The notes under the pieces were generated by a model. That model searched no databases. It saw only the letters and a list, made by a program, of their open reading frames with translations, and was not told the DNA's origin. Shown one piece after another: positions 45,137 through 56,121 of a DNA stretch of 64,000 nucleotides. The first letter of the stretch is position 1. Every line of letters starts with the position of its first letter. The stretch lies in assembly GCA_016234685.1 (NCBI GenBank), contig JACRAT010000036.1, forward strand, positions 124,001 through 188,000. Reading direction: 5' to 3'. Source of the stretch: Nitrosomonadales bacterium (GTDB taxonomy: Bacteria; Pseudomonadota; Gammaproteobacteria; Burkholderiales; Gallionellaceae). A program made the translations under genes and the position numbers.

Positions 45137-45187
45137 ATGAAAGTCAGGATCGAAACCCGAAGCTCGTACACCCGGAGCGAAATCTAA
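45137..45187 (+). CDS. Possible 16-residue small protein behind an ideal ribosome site
   Basis: AGGAGGAGAG at 45126-45135 is a near-perfect Shine-Dalgarno with correct spacing to ATG at 45137. The open frame reads MKVRIETRSSYTRSEI and stops at TAA. It lies between argH and a strong stem-loop. The strength of the ribosome site for so short a frame is unusual; it could be a leader peptide, a ribosomally made precursor or chance. No match to PqqA or another peptide I know. Confidence 0.35.
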   Translation: MKVRIETRSSYTRSEI

Positions 45188-45206
45188 CAGCTTCAAAAAA
45201 GAAAGC

Positions 45207-45242
45207 CTATATGCCGAATTGCCTAGGCTTTTCGGCATATAG
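45207..45242. terminator. Perfect 12-base stem-loop between the small ORF and glnG
   Basis: CTATATGCCGAA (45207-45218) and TTCGGCATATAG (45231-45242) pair perfectly around TTGCCTAGGCTT, itself containing the palindrome GCCTAGGC. No clear T-run on either side. It may be a bidirectional terminator or an RNA-stability element. Confidence 0.5.
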
Positions 45243-45251
45243 ATAGCCCGC

Positions 45252-46664
45252 TCAGCTCTCTGCTGCGTCGCCCGCCTCATCCAGCCCCAGCTCTTGTACC
45301 TTACGCGTCAAGGTGTTACGCCCCATGCCCAGCAACACTGCGGCTTCAATGCGACGACCGCCGGTATGGCGCAGAGCCTGCGTGATAAGGATACTTTCGA
45401 ACTGCCGGTTCAAGGTATCCAGAATATCGTGGTCACCGCGCTGCAAGGCTTGGGCGACCTCTTGTGCCAGCGTGTTGCGCCAGTCACCCTCGATGCCTGC
45501 TTGGGTTGCAGCAGTTTCTCGCCACTCCTGCGGCAGATCGGCGATCTCCACCTGCTGTGAAGGCGTCATCACGGTGATCCAGTGACACAGGTTCTCCAGT
45601 TGCCGCACATTGCCGGGGATCTCTTGCGCCATCAGATGTTGCATGGCGACCTCGCTCATCTGCTTCGGCTCGACGCCCAGTTCGCGGGCGCTGCGTTGCA
45701 GGAAATAGCGAACCAGCAAGGGGATGTCTTCACGACGCTCACGCAGAGGCGGCAGACGTAACCGGATGACGTTCAGCCGGTGGAACAGATCCTCGCGGAA
45801 CAGCCCCTGCTTCACCCGCTCGTCCAGATTCTGGTGAGTCGCCGCAATGATGCGCACATTGGATTTGATCGGCTGATGCCCGCCGACCCGATAGAAATTG
45901 CCATCCGACAGCACTCGCAACAACCGGGTCTGTAGCTCGGCGGGCATATCGCCGATCTCATCGAGGAACAACGTACCACCCGCCGCCTCCTCGAAGCGCC
46001 CGCGCCGGGTCGCCGTCGCGCCGGTGAACGCGCCGCGCTCATGGCCGAACAGCTCGGATTCGAGCAGATCCTTGGGAATGGCGGCGGTATTGAGCGCGAC
46101 GAAAAGCTTGTCTGCGCGCGGGCTATGGCGATGCAGCGCACGCGCCACCAACTCCTTGCCCGTACCGGATTCACCATTGATGAGCACCGTGGCGTGGCTC
46201 TGGCTCAACCGCCCGATGGCGCGGAACACTTCCTGCATGGCAGGTGCTTGCCCCAGCATGTCTGGCGTGACCGGCGCTTCTTCGACGATGGAATCGCGGC
46301 GCTGGCTCTGCTCCATCGCCCGACGTATCAGCTCCACCGCATGATTGATGTCGAATGGTTTGGGCAGATACTCGAAAGCACCGCCCTGAAACGCCGACAC
46401 CGCACTCTCCAGATCGGAATAGGCCGTCATGATGATGACCGGCAGTTGTGGATATTGCTCGCGCAAGGTCTGCAACATCTCCAGACCGGACGTGCCCGGC
46501 ATACGGATGTCGCTCACGACGACCTGCGGCACGCCATGCGGCAACGCCTGCAAGGCCTCGTTCGCCGAAGTGAAACTACGATATTCGATGTCCTCGCGCG
46601 CCAGTGCTTTTTCCAGCACCCAGCGGATGGAACGGTCGTCGTCTATGATCCAAACCGGTTTCAT
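45252..46664 (-). CDS. glnG: Nitrogen regulation protein NR(I), sigma-54 activator NtrC
   Basis: 470 residues from the ATG giving MKPVWIIDDDRSIR, which has AAGGA at the right distance; an ATG two codons up (46670) is possible. The receiver domain has DDD and the phospho-Asp in VSDIRMPGTSG. The AAA+ domain has Walker A GESGTGKE, GAFTGA (sigma-54 contact), Walker B TLFLDEIGD and the arginine-finger region. A Fis-type helix-turn-helix (AAVLLGMGRNTLTRKVQEL) ends the protein. It activates nitrogen-limitation genes once phosphorylated by NtrB. Confidence 0.96.
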   Translation of the reverse strand: MKPVWIIDDDRSIRWVLEKALAREDIEYRSFTSANEALQALPHGVPQVVVSDIRMPGTSGLEMLQTLREQYPQLPVIIMTAYSDLESAVSAFQGGAFEYLPKPFDINHAVELIRRAMEQSQRRDSIVEEAPVTPDMLGQAPAMQEVFRAIGRLSQSHATVLINGESGTGKELVARALHRHSPRADKLFVALNTAAIPKDLLESELFGHERGAFTGATATRRGRFEEAAGGTLFLDEIGDMPAELQTRLLRVLSDGNFYRVGGHQPIKSNVRIIAATHQNLDERVKQGLFREDLFHRLNVIRLRLPPLRERREDIPLLVRYFLQRSARELGVEPKQMSEVAMQHLMAQEIPGNVRQLENLCHWITVMTPSQQVEIADLPQEWRETAATQAGIEGDWRNTLAQEVAQALQRGDHDILDTLNRQFESILITQALRHTGGRRIEAAVLLGMGRNTLTRKVQELGLDEAGDAAES

Positions 46665-46673
46665 GCTCATTCC

Positions 46674-47732
46674 TTATTCGTGTTGTAACGGCAGCAGCAC
46701 CGTGAAACAGGTACGCCCCGGTTCGCTCGCCACCTCAAGGCTGCCCTGATGCTGACTGACGAAATCCTGTGCCAGCGTCAGCCCCAGCCCATGCCCATCC
46801 GGGCGGCCGGAGACCAACGGATAGAAGATCTTGTCGCGCAAATGCTCGGGGATGCCCGGGCCGTTGTCGATGATCTGCACCATCACTACCAGCCGATGCA
46901 GCTTGCGCATCAGCGTCACCTGACGGGCGATACGGGTACGCAACACGATGCTGCCACGCCCGTGCATCGCCTGCGCCGCATTGCGCACGATATTGAGCAT
47001 GACCTGGATCAACTGCTCCTTGTCGCCGCGCAGATGCGGCAGGCTGATGTCGTAGTCGCGGCTGATGGTCAGCCCTTCCGGTATCTCGGCCAACACCACG
47101 CTGCGCACCCGCTCCAGCACCTCGTGGATGTTGAGCGCACCAAAATGAGGCATGGACTGCGGCGTGAGCAGCTTCTCCATCAGCGAACGTAGCCGATCCG
47201 CCTCTTGGATGATGACCTGCGTGTATTCCCGCAGACCGGGACGATCCAACTCCTGCTCCAGCAGTTGCGCCGCACCGCGTATGCCGCCCAGCGGATTCTT
47301 GATCTCGTGTGCCAGATTGCGCAACAGCAGGCGATTAGCCTGCGTCTGATCCAGCATCTGCTCTTCACGCGCCAGCCGTAGCGGACGATCTATGGGGTGG
47401 AACTCCAGCAGTAGGCGATGATTATCATCATGATTCAGCGGAGTTATCGCCGCACGTAGTTGCAACTTTCCATGATTCGGCGTGCCCAGCGTCAGTTCAT
47501 GCTCGATGTAGCTGGCATGATTGTTCAACGCATGTTGCATGGCGGCGGCCAACTGTCCGGTCTGCGTGAAGACATGCTGAAGCGGATGCCCCAGCAGATG
47601 CTTGCGACTGACATCGAACAGATTCTCGGCGGCAGGGTTGAGATAGGCGATACGCGCCTCGCTGTCGAGCAGCAGGATGGCAGTCGCAAGATGTTCTAGG
47701 GAGGGGATACGGTTCTCAGGCATATCACTCAC
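46674..47732 (-). CDS. glnL: Nitrogen regulation sensor kinase NtrB
   Basis: 352 residues from a GTG start; ATG at 47723 would be 3 codons shorter. An N-terminal PAS domain (about 10-75) without membrane helices, then the H-box RNLAHEIKNPLGGIRGAAQ with the phosphorylated histidine at about 142, N-box IVRNAAQAM, G1 DNGPGIP and G2 GHGLGLTLA. PII-controlled autokinase/phosphatase for NtrC, encoded 9 bases downstream. Confidence 0.95.
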   Translation of the reverse strand: MSDMPENRIPSLEHLATAILLLDSEARIAYLNPAAENLFDVSRKHLLGHPLQHVFTQTGQLAAAMQHALNNHASYIEHELTLGTPNHGKLQLRAAITPLNHDDNHRLLLEFHPIDRPLRLAREEQMLDQTQANRLLLRNLAHEIKNPLGGIRGAAQLLEQELDRPGLREYTQVIIQEADRLRSLMEKLLTPQSMPHFGALNIHEVLERVRSVVLAEIPEGLTISRDYDISLPHLRGDKEQLIQVMLNIVRNAAQAMHGRGSIVLRTRIARQVTLMRKLHRLVVMVQIIDNGPGIPEHLRDKIFYPLVSGRPDGHGLGLTLAQDFVSQHQGSLEVASEPGRTCFTVLLPLQHE

Positions 47733-47759
47733 AAAGCAGAAAACATGCCAATCGGCAGC

Positions 47760-48155
47760 TCATTTCAGATTCGCCAGCTCAGTTCTGAGCGCCTTCACAT
47801 TCTTTTCGTGCAGGCTCACGTCTGCGTGGGCTGTGGGCTTGGTGTCGCGCCGCGCCTCGATCAACAAGCCCTCCTCCGTCGCCAACTCCTCTTCGAGTAT
47901 CTTGCGTCGCACATCGTCGCGCCCCCGTTGCGTGCGGGCATCCACTCTGGGGAAACTGCTCGGCGGCACACTCACGCCACGTTCGACCGGACGAGCCTCC
48001 GATGGCAAGCCCAGATCCAGCTTCTTTGCACCCGGCATGGGCGTACTGGAATAAGTCACATGCCCCCCGGCATCGACCTGCTTGTAGATTTCTGCATATA
48101 CCGGACCAGCCCAAAGGGCCGCTAGCGCCAGCAGACAACTCGGCTTCATCGTCAT
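47760..48155 (-). CDS. DUF4124 exported protein
   Basis: 131 residues (ATG at 48155; 48149 is also possible). A signal peptide ends GPVYA, followed directly by the DUF4124 segment EIYKQVDAGGHVTYSSTPM. The rest is charged and helical (KILEEELATEEGLLIEARR, HEKNVKALRTELANLK), probably a coiled coil. Function unknown; genes of this type commonly stand next to glnL in betaproteobacteria. Confidence 0.82.
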   Translation of the reverse strand: MTMKPSCLLALAALWAGPVYAEIYKQVDAGGHVTYSSTPMPGAKKLDLGLPSEARPVERGVSVPPSSFPRVDARTQRGRDDVRRKILEEELATEEGLLIEARRDTKPTAHADVSLHEKNVKALRTELANLK

Positions 48156-48306
48156 CGTTCCGGGAAAGGTTATCGGGGAGTATAGGGCAGCACCGGGACA
48201 GAGACAAACACCAGCCACCAGCTCGTGGCTTGCCCATGCTTCACTAGGGGTCGAGCCGCGCCGCGCATTACGGTAAAATGCACGCTTTGCGGCTTCAGAC
48301 CCTGCC

Positions 48307-51300
48307 ATGACCGTCCGTTTACGCGAGATCCCCTACAACTACACCTCCTTCTCCGACCGCGAGATCGTCATCCGCATCCTCGGGAACGAAGCATGGGAGA
48401 TCATCAATGGCCTGCGTGAAGAGCGCCGCACTGGCCGTTCTGCCCGCATGTTGTACGAGGTGCTGGGCGACATCTGGGTGGTGATGCGCAACCCCTATCT
48501 GCAAGACGATCTGCTCGGTAACCGCAAACGCTGCGATGCGCTGATCGCCGCCCTGCGCCATCGCCTCAACGCCATCGAAGCCCGCCGCCAAAGCAACGAG
48601 ATCGTCGCCCGCTTGCTGGAGTTGGCCTACCTCGCCGTGGACGAATTCGAGGCCGAATTCCAAGCTACCCAGCAACTGCGCCGCCAAGCCCTGCGCAGCC
48701 TAGGCCGCCACACCCGCCGCGACAACATCGCCTTTGACGGACTGGCCCGGGTCAGCCACGTCACCGACGCCACCGACTGGCGCGTGGAATACCCCTTCGT
48801 AGTCCTGACCCCCGACACTGAAGAGGAGATCGCCCCGCTGGTGCGCGCCTGTATCGAACTCAAACTGACTGTCATCCCGCGTGGCGGCGGCACCGGTTAC
48901 ACCGGCGGCGCCGTCCCGCTGGACAAGCGCTCCGCCGTCATCAACACCGAAAAGCTAGACACGCTCGGCCCGGTCGAACGCTTGGTACTGCCGGGCCTCG
49001 GTCAGCCCTACGCCACCGTCCACTGCGGCGCAGGCGTGGTGACGCGCCGGGTGATGGAGGCGGCAGAAGCCAACGATCTGGTGTTCGCGGTCGATCCGAC
49101 CTCGGCGGACGCTTCCTGCATCGGCGGCAACGTGTCGATGAACGCCGGCGGCAAAAAAGCCGTGCTGTGGGGTACGGCGCTGGACAACCTCGTCTCTTGG
49201 AAGATGGTCACGCCGGACGGACTATGGATGGAAGTCGAGCGCCTAGCCCACAACCTCGGCAAGATCCACGACATCGAAGTCGCCCGCTTCCGCGTCTCGC
49301 GCTTCGAGACCGACGGCAAGACGCCGCACTGCGCGCCAGAAATCCTAGAGATTCCCGGCAGTCGCTTCCGCAAGACCGGCCTCGGCAAGGACGTGACCGA
49401 CAAGTTTCTGTCCGGCCTGCCCGGCATCCAGAAGGAAGGCTGCGACGGCATCATCACCTCGGCGCGCTTCATCCTGCACCGCGCCCACGCCCACACCCGC
49501 ACCGTGTGTCTGGAATTCTTCGGCCAAGTACGCGAAGCCGTACCCGCCATCGTCGAGATCACCTCGCTGTTCAACAACCGCAGCGGCTCGCCAGTGCTGC
49601 TGGCCGGGCTGGAACATCTGGATGAGCGCTACCTCAAGGCAGTGGGCTATGCCACCAAATCCAAGCGCGGCACACGGCCCAAGATGGTACTGGTCGCCGA
49701 TGTGGTGAGCGACGATGCCGATGCCGTGGGCGCGGCCGCCTCCGAGATCGTGCGGCTAGCCAACCTGCGCCACGGCGAAGGCTTCATCGCTGTCTCCGCC
49801 GAAGCGCGCAAGAAGTTCTGGCTGGACCGCGCGCGCACCGCCGCCATCGCCAAGCACACCAACGCCTTCAAGGTGAATGAGGACGTGGTGATCCCGCTGC
49901 CGCGCATGGGTGATTACTGCGATGGCATCGAGCGCATCAACATCGAGCTGTCGCTGAAGAACAAGCTCAAACTGCTCGACGCGCTGGACGAGTTCTTCGC
50001 GGGTGAGTTACCGCTGTTCTATCAGGACGATGCCCAGCTGGGCGATGCCGAACTGCTGGGCAACCGCCCACAACAGGCCCGAGAGTTGATCGCCAGCGTG
50101 CGTCAGCGCTGGAGTCACTTGCTGGAGAATCTGGACGAAGCCGATCCCGCCGCCGAGGCAGCGTTGTCGCTGCAATCGACCCTGGGCGAACTCCGACACT
50201 GCGCGACGATCTTCCACGCCCTGCAAAACCACAGCATCCGCGCCTCGTGGAAACTCGAAGTGCGCGAGCCGCTGCGACATCTGTTGAATGGACGTACCTA
50301 TCAGACCATTCTCGAACAATGCGCCGCCATCCATCAGCGCGTGCTGAAGAGCCGGGTGTTCGTGGCGCTGCACATGCACGCAGGCGACGGCAACGTGCAC
50401 ACCAACATCCCGGTGAACTCGGACGATTACGCCATGCTGCAACAGGCCAACGATGCGGTCGATCGCATCATGGCGCTGGCCAAGTCGCTGGGCGGAGTGA
50501 TCTCGGGCGAACACGGCATCGGCATCACCAAGTTCGACTATCTCGAAGCGGAGGAACTCGCCCCGTTCGCCGAGTACAAGCGCCGCATCGACCCGAAAGG
50601 CCACTTCAATCGCGGCAAACTCTTGGCCGGCGGCAATCTGGAGCGCGCCTACACCCCCAGCTTCAACCTGATGGAGCTGGAAAGCCTGATCCTGGAAAAG
50701 AGTGAGCTGGGCCAGATCTCCGATTCGATCAAGGATTGTCTGCGCTGCGGCAAATGCAAGCCGGTGTGCAACACCCATGTGCCGCGCGCCAACCTGCTGT
50801 ACTCGCCGCGCAACAAGATCCTCGGCACTTCGCTGCTGATCGAAGCCTTCCTGTATGAAGAGCAGACTAGGCGCGGCATCTCGCTAGCACATTTCGACGA
50901 ATTCAGCGATGTCGCCGACCACTGCACGGTCTGCCACAAATGCGTCACGCCCTGCCCGGTCAACATCGACTTCGGCGACGTTTCCGTGGCCATGCGCAAC
51001 TTCCTGCGCAAGCAGGGCAAGAAAAAGTTCAACCCCGGCACCGCCGCCGCAATGTCCTTCCTCAACGCCACCGACCCCGCCACCATCAAGGCGATACGCA
51101 AGGTGCTGCTGGAATGGAGCTTCCAATTGCAACGCAGCGGCTATCAGCTTGCCAAGCGACTGGGACTGGCGCGCGCGCAGACCGCCCATCCTCCCGCCAC
51201 ATTGGGCCGCGCCCCGCTCAAAGCACAGGTGATCCACTTCCTCAACAAGCCGCTGCCCGCCAATCTGCCCAAGAAGACCGCCCGTGCCCTGCTCGACATC

Positions 51301-52185
51301 GAAGACAGCGCCGTCGTGCCCATCATCCGCGACCCGCGCAAGACCAGCGAGGAATCGGAGGCGGTGTTCTACTTCCCCGGCTGCGGCTCCGAACGCCTGT
51401 TCTCACAGGTCGGGCTGGCCACGCAGGCCATGCTGTTTGATACCGGCGCGATCACCGTGCTGCCGCCGGGCTATCTGTGCTGCGGCTACCCGCAGACCTC
51501 CTCCGGCGATGCGGTGCGTGGCGAAGCCATCACCACCCAGAACCGCGTGCTGTTCCATCGCGTGGCCAACACCCTGAACTATCTCGACATCAAGATCGTG
51601 GTGGTGTCCTGCGGCACGTGCATGGACCAGTTGCTGCAATACCAATTCGACAAGATCTTCCCCGGCTGCCGCCTGCTCGACATCCACGAATATCTGCTGG
51701 AAAAAGGCGTCTCCCTTGCCAACAAGGGCGGCGACCAAAGCCCAAAGACTGTGCCCTCACTGGGTGATGCCTCGGTTCGTTACCTCTACCACGACCCCTG
51801 CCATTCGCCGATGAAGACCTATGCGCCGACCAAGGTGGCTTCCACCCTGATGGGTACGGACATCGCACTGAGCGCGCGCTGCTGCGGCGAATCCGGCACT
51901 TTCGCCGCCTCCCGACCGGACATCGCCACTCAGGTGCGCTTCCGCAAGGAAGAAGAATTACGCAAAGGCACGGCTGCGCTGCGCGCCGACGGCTTCGACG
52001 GCGAGGTGAAACTGCTGACGTCCTGCCCGGCCTGCCAGCAGGGCCTGTCACGCTACGCCGACGACGTTAACGTCGCCACCGACTACATCGTGGTCGAGAT
52101 GGCCAAGCGTCTGCTGGGCGAGAACTGGCAGGAAGATTACATAGAGAAGGCCAACAGCGGCGGTATCGAGCGGATATTGCTTTAA
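48307..52185 (+). CDS. Large FAD-linked oxidoreductase with DUF3683, Fe-S and CCG domains
   Basis: 1292 residues. In order: DUF3683-type N-terminal region (about 1-140), FAD-binding PCMH domain (about 155-330; [34 protein letters not shown]), an FAD-oxidase C-terminal domain with [15 protein letters not shown] and SGEHGIG, two 4Fe-4S motifs ([32 protein letters not shown]) and a cysteine-rich CCG region ([46 protein letters not shown]). It is a single-chain relative of GlcD/GlcF or D-lactate dehydrogenases. It probably oxidises a 2-hydroxy acid and passes electrons to the quinone pool; the substrate is unknown. Confidence 0.9.
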   Translation: MTVRLREIPYNYTSFSDREIVIRILGNEAWEIINGLREERRTGRSARMLYEVLGDIWVVMRNPYLQDDLLGNRKRCDALIAALRHRLNAIEARRQSNEIVARLLELAYLAVDEFEAEFQATQQLRRQALRSLGRHTRRDNIAFDGLARVSHVTDATDWRVEYPFVVLTPDTEEEIAPLVRACIELKLTVIPRGGGTGYTGGAVPLDKRSAVINTEKLDTLGPVERLVLPGLGQPYATVHCGAGVVTRRVMEAAEANDLVFAVDPTSADASCIGGNVSMNAGGKKAVLWGTALDNLVSWKMVTPDGLWMEVERLAHNLGKIHDIEVARFRVSRFETDGKTPHCAPEILEIPGSRFRKTGLGKDVTDKFLSGLPGIQKEGCDGIITSARFILHRAHAHTRTVCLEFFGQVREAVPAIVEITSLFNNRSGSPVLLAGLEHLDERYLKAVGYATKSKRGTRPKMVLVADVVSDDADAVGAAASEIVRLANLRHGEGFIAVSAEARKKFWLDRARTAAIAKHTNAFKVNEDVVIPLPRMGDYCDGIERINIELSLKNKLKLLDALDEFFAGELPLFYQDDAQLGDAELLGNRPQQARELIASVRQRWSHLLENLDEADPAAEAALSLQSTLGELRHCATIFHALQNHSIRASWKLEVREPLRHLLNGRTYQTILEQCAAIHQRVLKSRVFVALHMHAGDGNVHTNIPVNSDDYAMLQQANDAVDRIMALAKSLGGVISGEHGIGITKFDYLEAEELAPFAEYKRRIDPKGHFNRGKLLAGGNLERAYTPSFNLMELESLILEKSELGQISDSIKDCLRCGKCKPVCNTHVPRANLLYSPRNKILGTSLLIEAFLYEEQTRRGISLAHFDEFSDVADHCTVCHKCVTPCPVNIDFGDVSVAMRNFLRKQGKKKFNPGTAAAMSFLNATDPATIKAIRKVLLEWSFQLQRSGYQLAKRLGLARAQTAHPPATLGRAPLKAQVIHFLNKPLPANLPKKTARALLDIEDSAVVPIIRDPRKTSEESEAVFYFPGCGSERLFSQVGLATQAMLFDTGAITVLPPGYLCCGYPQTSSGDAVRGEAITTQNRVLFHRVANTLNYLDIKIVVVSCGTCMDQLLQYQFDKIFPGCRLLDIHEYLLEKGVSLANKGGDQSPKTVPSLGDASVRYLYHDPCHSPMKTYAPTKVASTLMGTDIALSARCCGESGTFAASRPDIATQVRFRKEEELRKGTAALRADGFDGEVKLLTSCPACQQGLSRYADDVNVATDYIVVEMAKRLLGENWQEDYIEKANSGGIERILL

Positions 52186-52198
52186 CTCCGATCAGGTC

Positions 52199-52221
52199 GC
52201 CCGGCCCGCTAGGGGCCGGGC
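52199..52221. terminator. GC-rich hairpin between convergent genes
   Basis: GCCCGGCCC (52199-52207) pairs with GGGCCGGGC (52213-52221) around a 5-base loop, between the oxidoreductase stop and the phoR stop. No strong T-tract follows, so termination is probable but not certain. Confidence 0.5.
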
Positions 52222-52234
52222 CGAACGCCCCGCA

Positions 52235-53527
<1,293 letters not shown>

Positions 53528-53580
53528 GTCATATCCTCCTGTTTGGGGCGCGATTATACGGCGTCAACGCCGTGCGCGGC

Positions 53581-54270
53581 TCAATTCAGGGAAAGACGGT
53601 AGCCACTGCCACGTACGGTCTGGATCAGACTATCCAGACGAGAGGGTTCCAGTGCCTGACGCAGGCGGCGGATGTGGACATCGACGGTGCGCTCTTCCAC
53701 AAAGACGTGGTCGCCCCACACCTGATCGAGCAATTGCGCGCGGGTATAGACCCGCTCTTGATGCGTCATGAAGAAATGCAGCAGCCGGAATTCGGTCGGG
53801 CCGATCTCGACGGTGACGTCGTTAGCCATGACGCGATGCGTGATGGGCGAAAGCTCCAATCCGCCTGCACGAACCGTCTCGTCGCTCACTTGCGGCAAGC
53901 GGCGGCGCAGCACGGCACGGATGCGCGCCATCAGTTCGCGGGGAGAAAAAGGCTTGGTGATGTAATCGTCAGCACCGGATTCCAGCCCCAGCACTTTATC
54001 GCGCTCGTCGGTGCGGGCGGTCAGCATGATGATGGGGATGTCGCGGGTACGGGCATCGGTACGCAAACGGCGGGCGATCTCGACACCCGAAGCGCCAGGC
54101 AACATCCAGTCGAGCAAAATCAAGTCTGGTAGCTCTCGATTGATTGCCGCCATCGCACTCTCGCCGTCGCTCGCCTTGATCGGCTTGAAACCGCACTGCG
54201 TCACATTGAACGCCAACAACTCTTGAATCGCTGGCTCGTCTTCCACCAGCAAAATATTCGCCGCCATCAT
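53581..54270 (-). CDS. phoB: Phosphate regulon response regulator PhoB
   Basis: 229 residues from the ATG behind GGGAGTG; the ORF is open further up but unlike PhoB. Receiver domain with ILLVEDEP, phospho-Asp54 ([13 protein letters not shown]), Lys in [15 protein letters not shown]; OmpR-type winged helix with [34 protein letters not shown] and GSGYRLS. Activates phosphate-starvation genes at Pho boxes, one of which lies just upstream. Confidence 0.96.
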   Translation of the reverse strand: MMAANILLVEDEPAIQELLAFNVTQCGFKPIKASDGESAMAAINRELPDLILLDWMLPGASGVEIARRLRTDARTRDIPIIMLTARTDERDKVLGLESGADDYITKPFSPRELMARIRAVLRRRLPQVSDETVRAGGLELSPITHRVMANDVTVEIGPTEFRLLHFFMTHQERVYTRAQLLDQVWGDHVFVEERTVDVHIRRLRQALEPSRLDSLIQTVRGSGYRLSLN

Positions 54271-54315
54271 CACTCCCGTCTTCCTACAAATCGGCTGCGA
54301 TAGTATGAAAAATAT

Positions 54316-54333
54316 GTGACGACTACATGACAA
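54316..54333 (-). promoter_or_regulatory. Pho box upstream of phoB
   Basis: On the minus strand TTGTCAT-GTAG-TCGTCAC forms two 7-base direct repeats spaced by 4, close to the Pho-box pattern CTGTCAT-N4-CTGTCAT. It lies 46 bases before the phoB start, suggesting autoregulation. Confidence 0.7.
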
Positions 54334-54355
54334 ATCGCATAGGGGAATCCCCTAA

Positions 54356-55873
54356 TTATCTAGGCGACTCGGGGCGAGAGGGGTGATGCGGATGCGGAGC
54401 GACATGCTCGGTATGACTGGCGGCATGGTGATGCAGCCAGGCGTGCTCGGGCTCCGAGGGCAAGCGCTTGGCGATCACTTGCGGCAAGAGCGACCCCATG
54501 ACCATGCCGGCGAAGCTGGCGATCAACCCAACCAGCTGCGGTGGCCAGATGCCCTCGGGGTTGACCACTTCCATCAATATCCAGGACGACAGCCCCAGCG
54601 TCATGGCGAAGATCGCGCCCTGCGTACTCGCCCGCTTCCAGTACAGGCCAAAAGCCAGCGGCACGAAAGCGGCCACCAGCGTGATCTTGTAGGCGTTTTC
54701 CACCATTTTGAAGATGCTGGCCTCTGAATCGAGCGCCACGCCCAACACCACCGTACCGAAGCACAGCACCGTGATGCGCATCGCGCGCAGAAACTGCTGG
54801 TCGCTCATGTTTTTGAACACGAAATGCTTGAGGATGTTCTCGGTGAAGGCGACCGACGGCGCCAGCAAGGTGGCGGACGAGCAGCTCATGATGGCCGAGA
54901 GCAGCGCGCCGAAGAAGATCACTTGGGCGAATAGCGGCGTGTAATTAAGGATCAACGTCGGCAGCACCAGTTGCGAATCTTCGATCAACAGGGAGTCGAA
55001 CACCGCCGGGTCTATCATCGTCGCCGCGTAGGCGAGGAACATCGGGACGAAGGCGAAAGCGAAGTAGATGCTGCCCCCCATCACCGAACCACGCACCGCC
55101 GTCTTTTCATCCTTCGCCGAGGTGATGCGCTGAAACACATCCTGCTGCGGGATCGAACCCAACATCATCGTCAGCCAAGCGCCGACAAAAGGGACCCAGA
55201 CGGAGTAGTCGCCATGCGGGAAAAGATCGAGCTTGCCCGCCGCCTGCGCGTGCGCCAGCACCGCCCCCACCCCGCCTGTCATATCACTGATGAGATAGCC
55301 TATAAACAACATGCCGCCCATAATCACCGTCATCTGCACGAAATCCAGCAGCGCCACCGACCACATGCCGCCGAACATGGTATAGGTCAGTACGATGGCC
55401 GCACCGATCACCATGCCTACCGGCTGGCTCACCTCCCCGCCCGAAACCACGTTGAACACCAAGCCCAGCGCCATGATCTGCGCCGACACCCAGCCCAGAT
55501 AGGAGATGACAATGCACAGGGTGGCGACCAACTCCACGGTCTGGTTGTAACGCAGCCGGTAATAGTCGCCGATGGTGAGCAGATTCATGCGGTACAGCTT
55601 GCGGGCGAAGAACAGCCCCGCCAAGATCAGGCACAGGCTGGCCCCGAACGGATCGGCGACCACGCCGTGCAAGCCTTCCTTGACGAAGGTGGCCGAGATG
55701 CCCAGCACCGTCTCCGCGCCGAACCAAGTGGCGAAAACAGTCGCGGTAACAATGGGCAAAGGCAGATGACGGCCCGCTACGGCAAAGTCCTTCGCGCTGT
55801 GAACCCGCGTCGAAGCATACAAACCGATGCCGATAGAAAGCAGAAGATAAAGGACGACAAACCAGATAAGCAC
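54356..55873 (-). CDS. Sodium:solute symporter (SSS family) with His-rich tail
   Basis: 505 residues from a GTG start behind GAGGAAA. About 13 hydrophobic helices in the SSS arrangement, with landmark segments FAVAGRHLPLPIVTATVFATWF, GIPQQDVFQRITSAKDEKTA-like SIPQQDVFQRITSAKDEKTA, and SAIMSCSSATLLAPS. It probably co-transports a small solute with Na+. The last 27 residues are polar with about nine histidines (AWLHHHAASHTEHVAPHPHH), an unusual tail that may bind metal. The gene ends 23 bases before the phoB Pho box. Substrate unknown. Confidence 0.86.
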   Translation of the reverse strand: MLIWFVVLYLLLSIGIGLYASTRVHSAKDFAVAGRHLPLPIVTATVFATWFGAETVLGISATFVKEGLHGVVADPFGASLCLILAGLFFARKLYRMNLLTIGDYYRLRYNQTVELVATLCIVISYLGWVSAQIMALGLVFNVVSGGEVSQPVGMVIGAAIVLTYTMFGGMWSVALLDFVQMTVIMGGMLFIGYLISDMTGGVGAVLAHAQAAGKLDLFPHGDYSVWVPFVGAWLTMMLGSIPQQDVFQRITSAKDEKTAVRGSVMGGSIYFAFAFVPMFLAYAATMIDPAVFDSLLIEDSQLVLPTLILNYTPLFAQVIFFGALLSAIMSCSSATLLAPSVAFTENILKHFVFKNMSDQQFLRAMRITVLCFGTVVLGVALDSEASIFKMVENAYKITLVAAFVPLAFGLYWKRASTQGAIFAMTLGLSSWILMEVVNPEGIWPPQLVGLIASFAGMVMGSLLPQVIAKRLPSEPEHAWLHHHAASHTEHVAPHPHHPSRPESPR

Positions 55874-55920
55874 TTGTTTCCTCGAAGGCGTTTAACCCAA
55901 GATTATCGTTAGGTAGGATT

Positions 55921-56012
55921 CCACTCAACCCCATCCCAACCTCCCCTTCTCAGGGGAGGAGCTACTCAGGTACTCCCCCGGACAAGGGGAAGTTAGAGGG
56001 GGTTTCGGTTCT
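55921..56012. repeat. Repeat block upstream of pstS
   Basis: CTCAACCCCATCCCAACCTC, then TCAGGGGAGGAGC, and at the other end GGGGAAGTTAGAGGGGG. The two ends are roughly inverted copies, in the same style as the elements in bioF and after pyrD. No gene fits. The 109 bases that follow lead to pstS with its AGGGGA ribosome site. Confidence 0.7.
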
Positions 56013-56121
56013 AATGAATTTCGGGGTTTAAGCAAATTTCCAAGCAAAATTGTATCACCCTTGTGTATCCTGCCCCGCCGAATTAAGATAGTCGCCATTT
56101 CACGGAATTCAAGGGGATCAA

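Noticed and set aside
45137-45187. 16-residue ORF as a PQQ precursor peptide (PqqA)
   Set aside because: The E-x3-Y pattern of PqqA is missing, and no pqqB-E genes are nearby; kept only as an unassigned small ORF.
56040-56075. TTGTATC-ACCC-TTGTGTA before pstS as a Pho box
   Set aside because: The spacing is right, but the repeats match the CTGTCAT consensus poorly compared with the phoB site.
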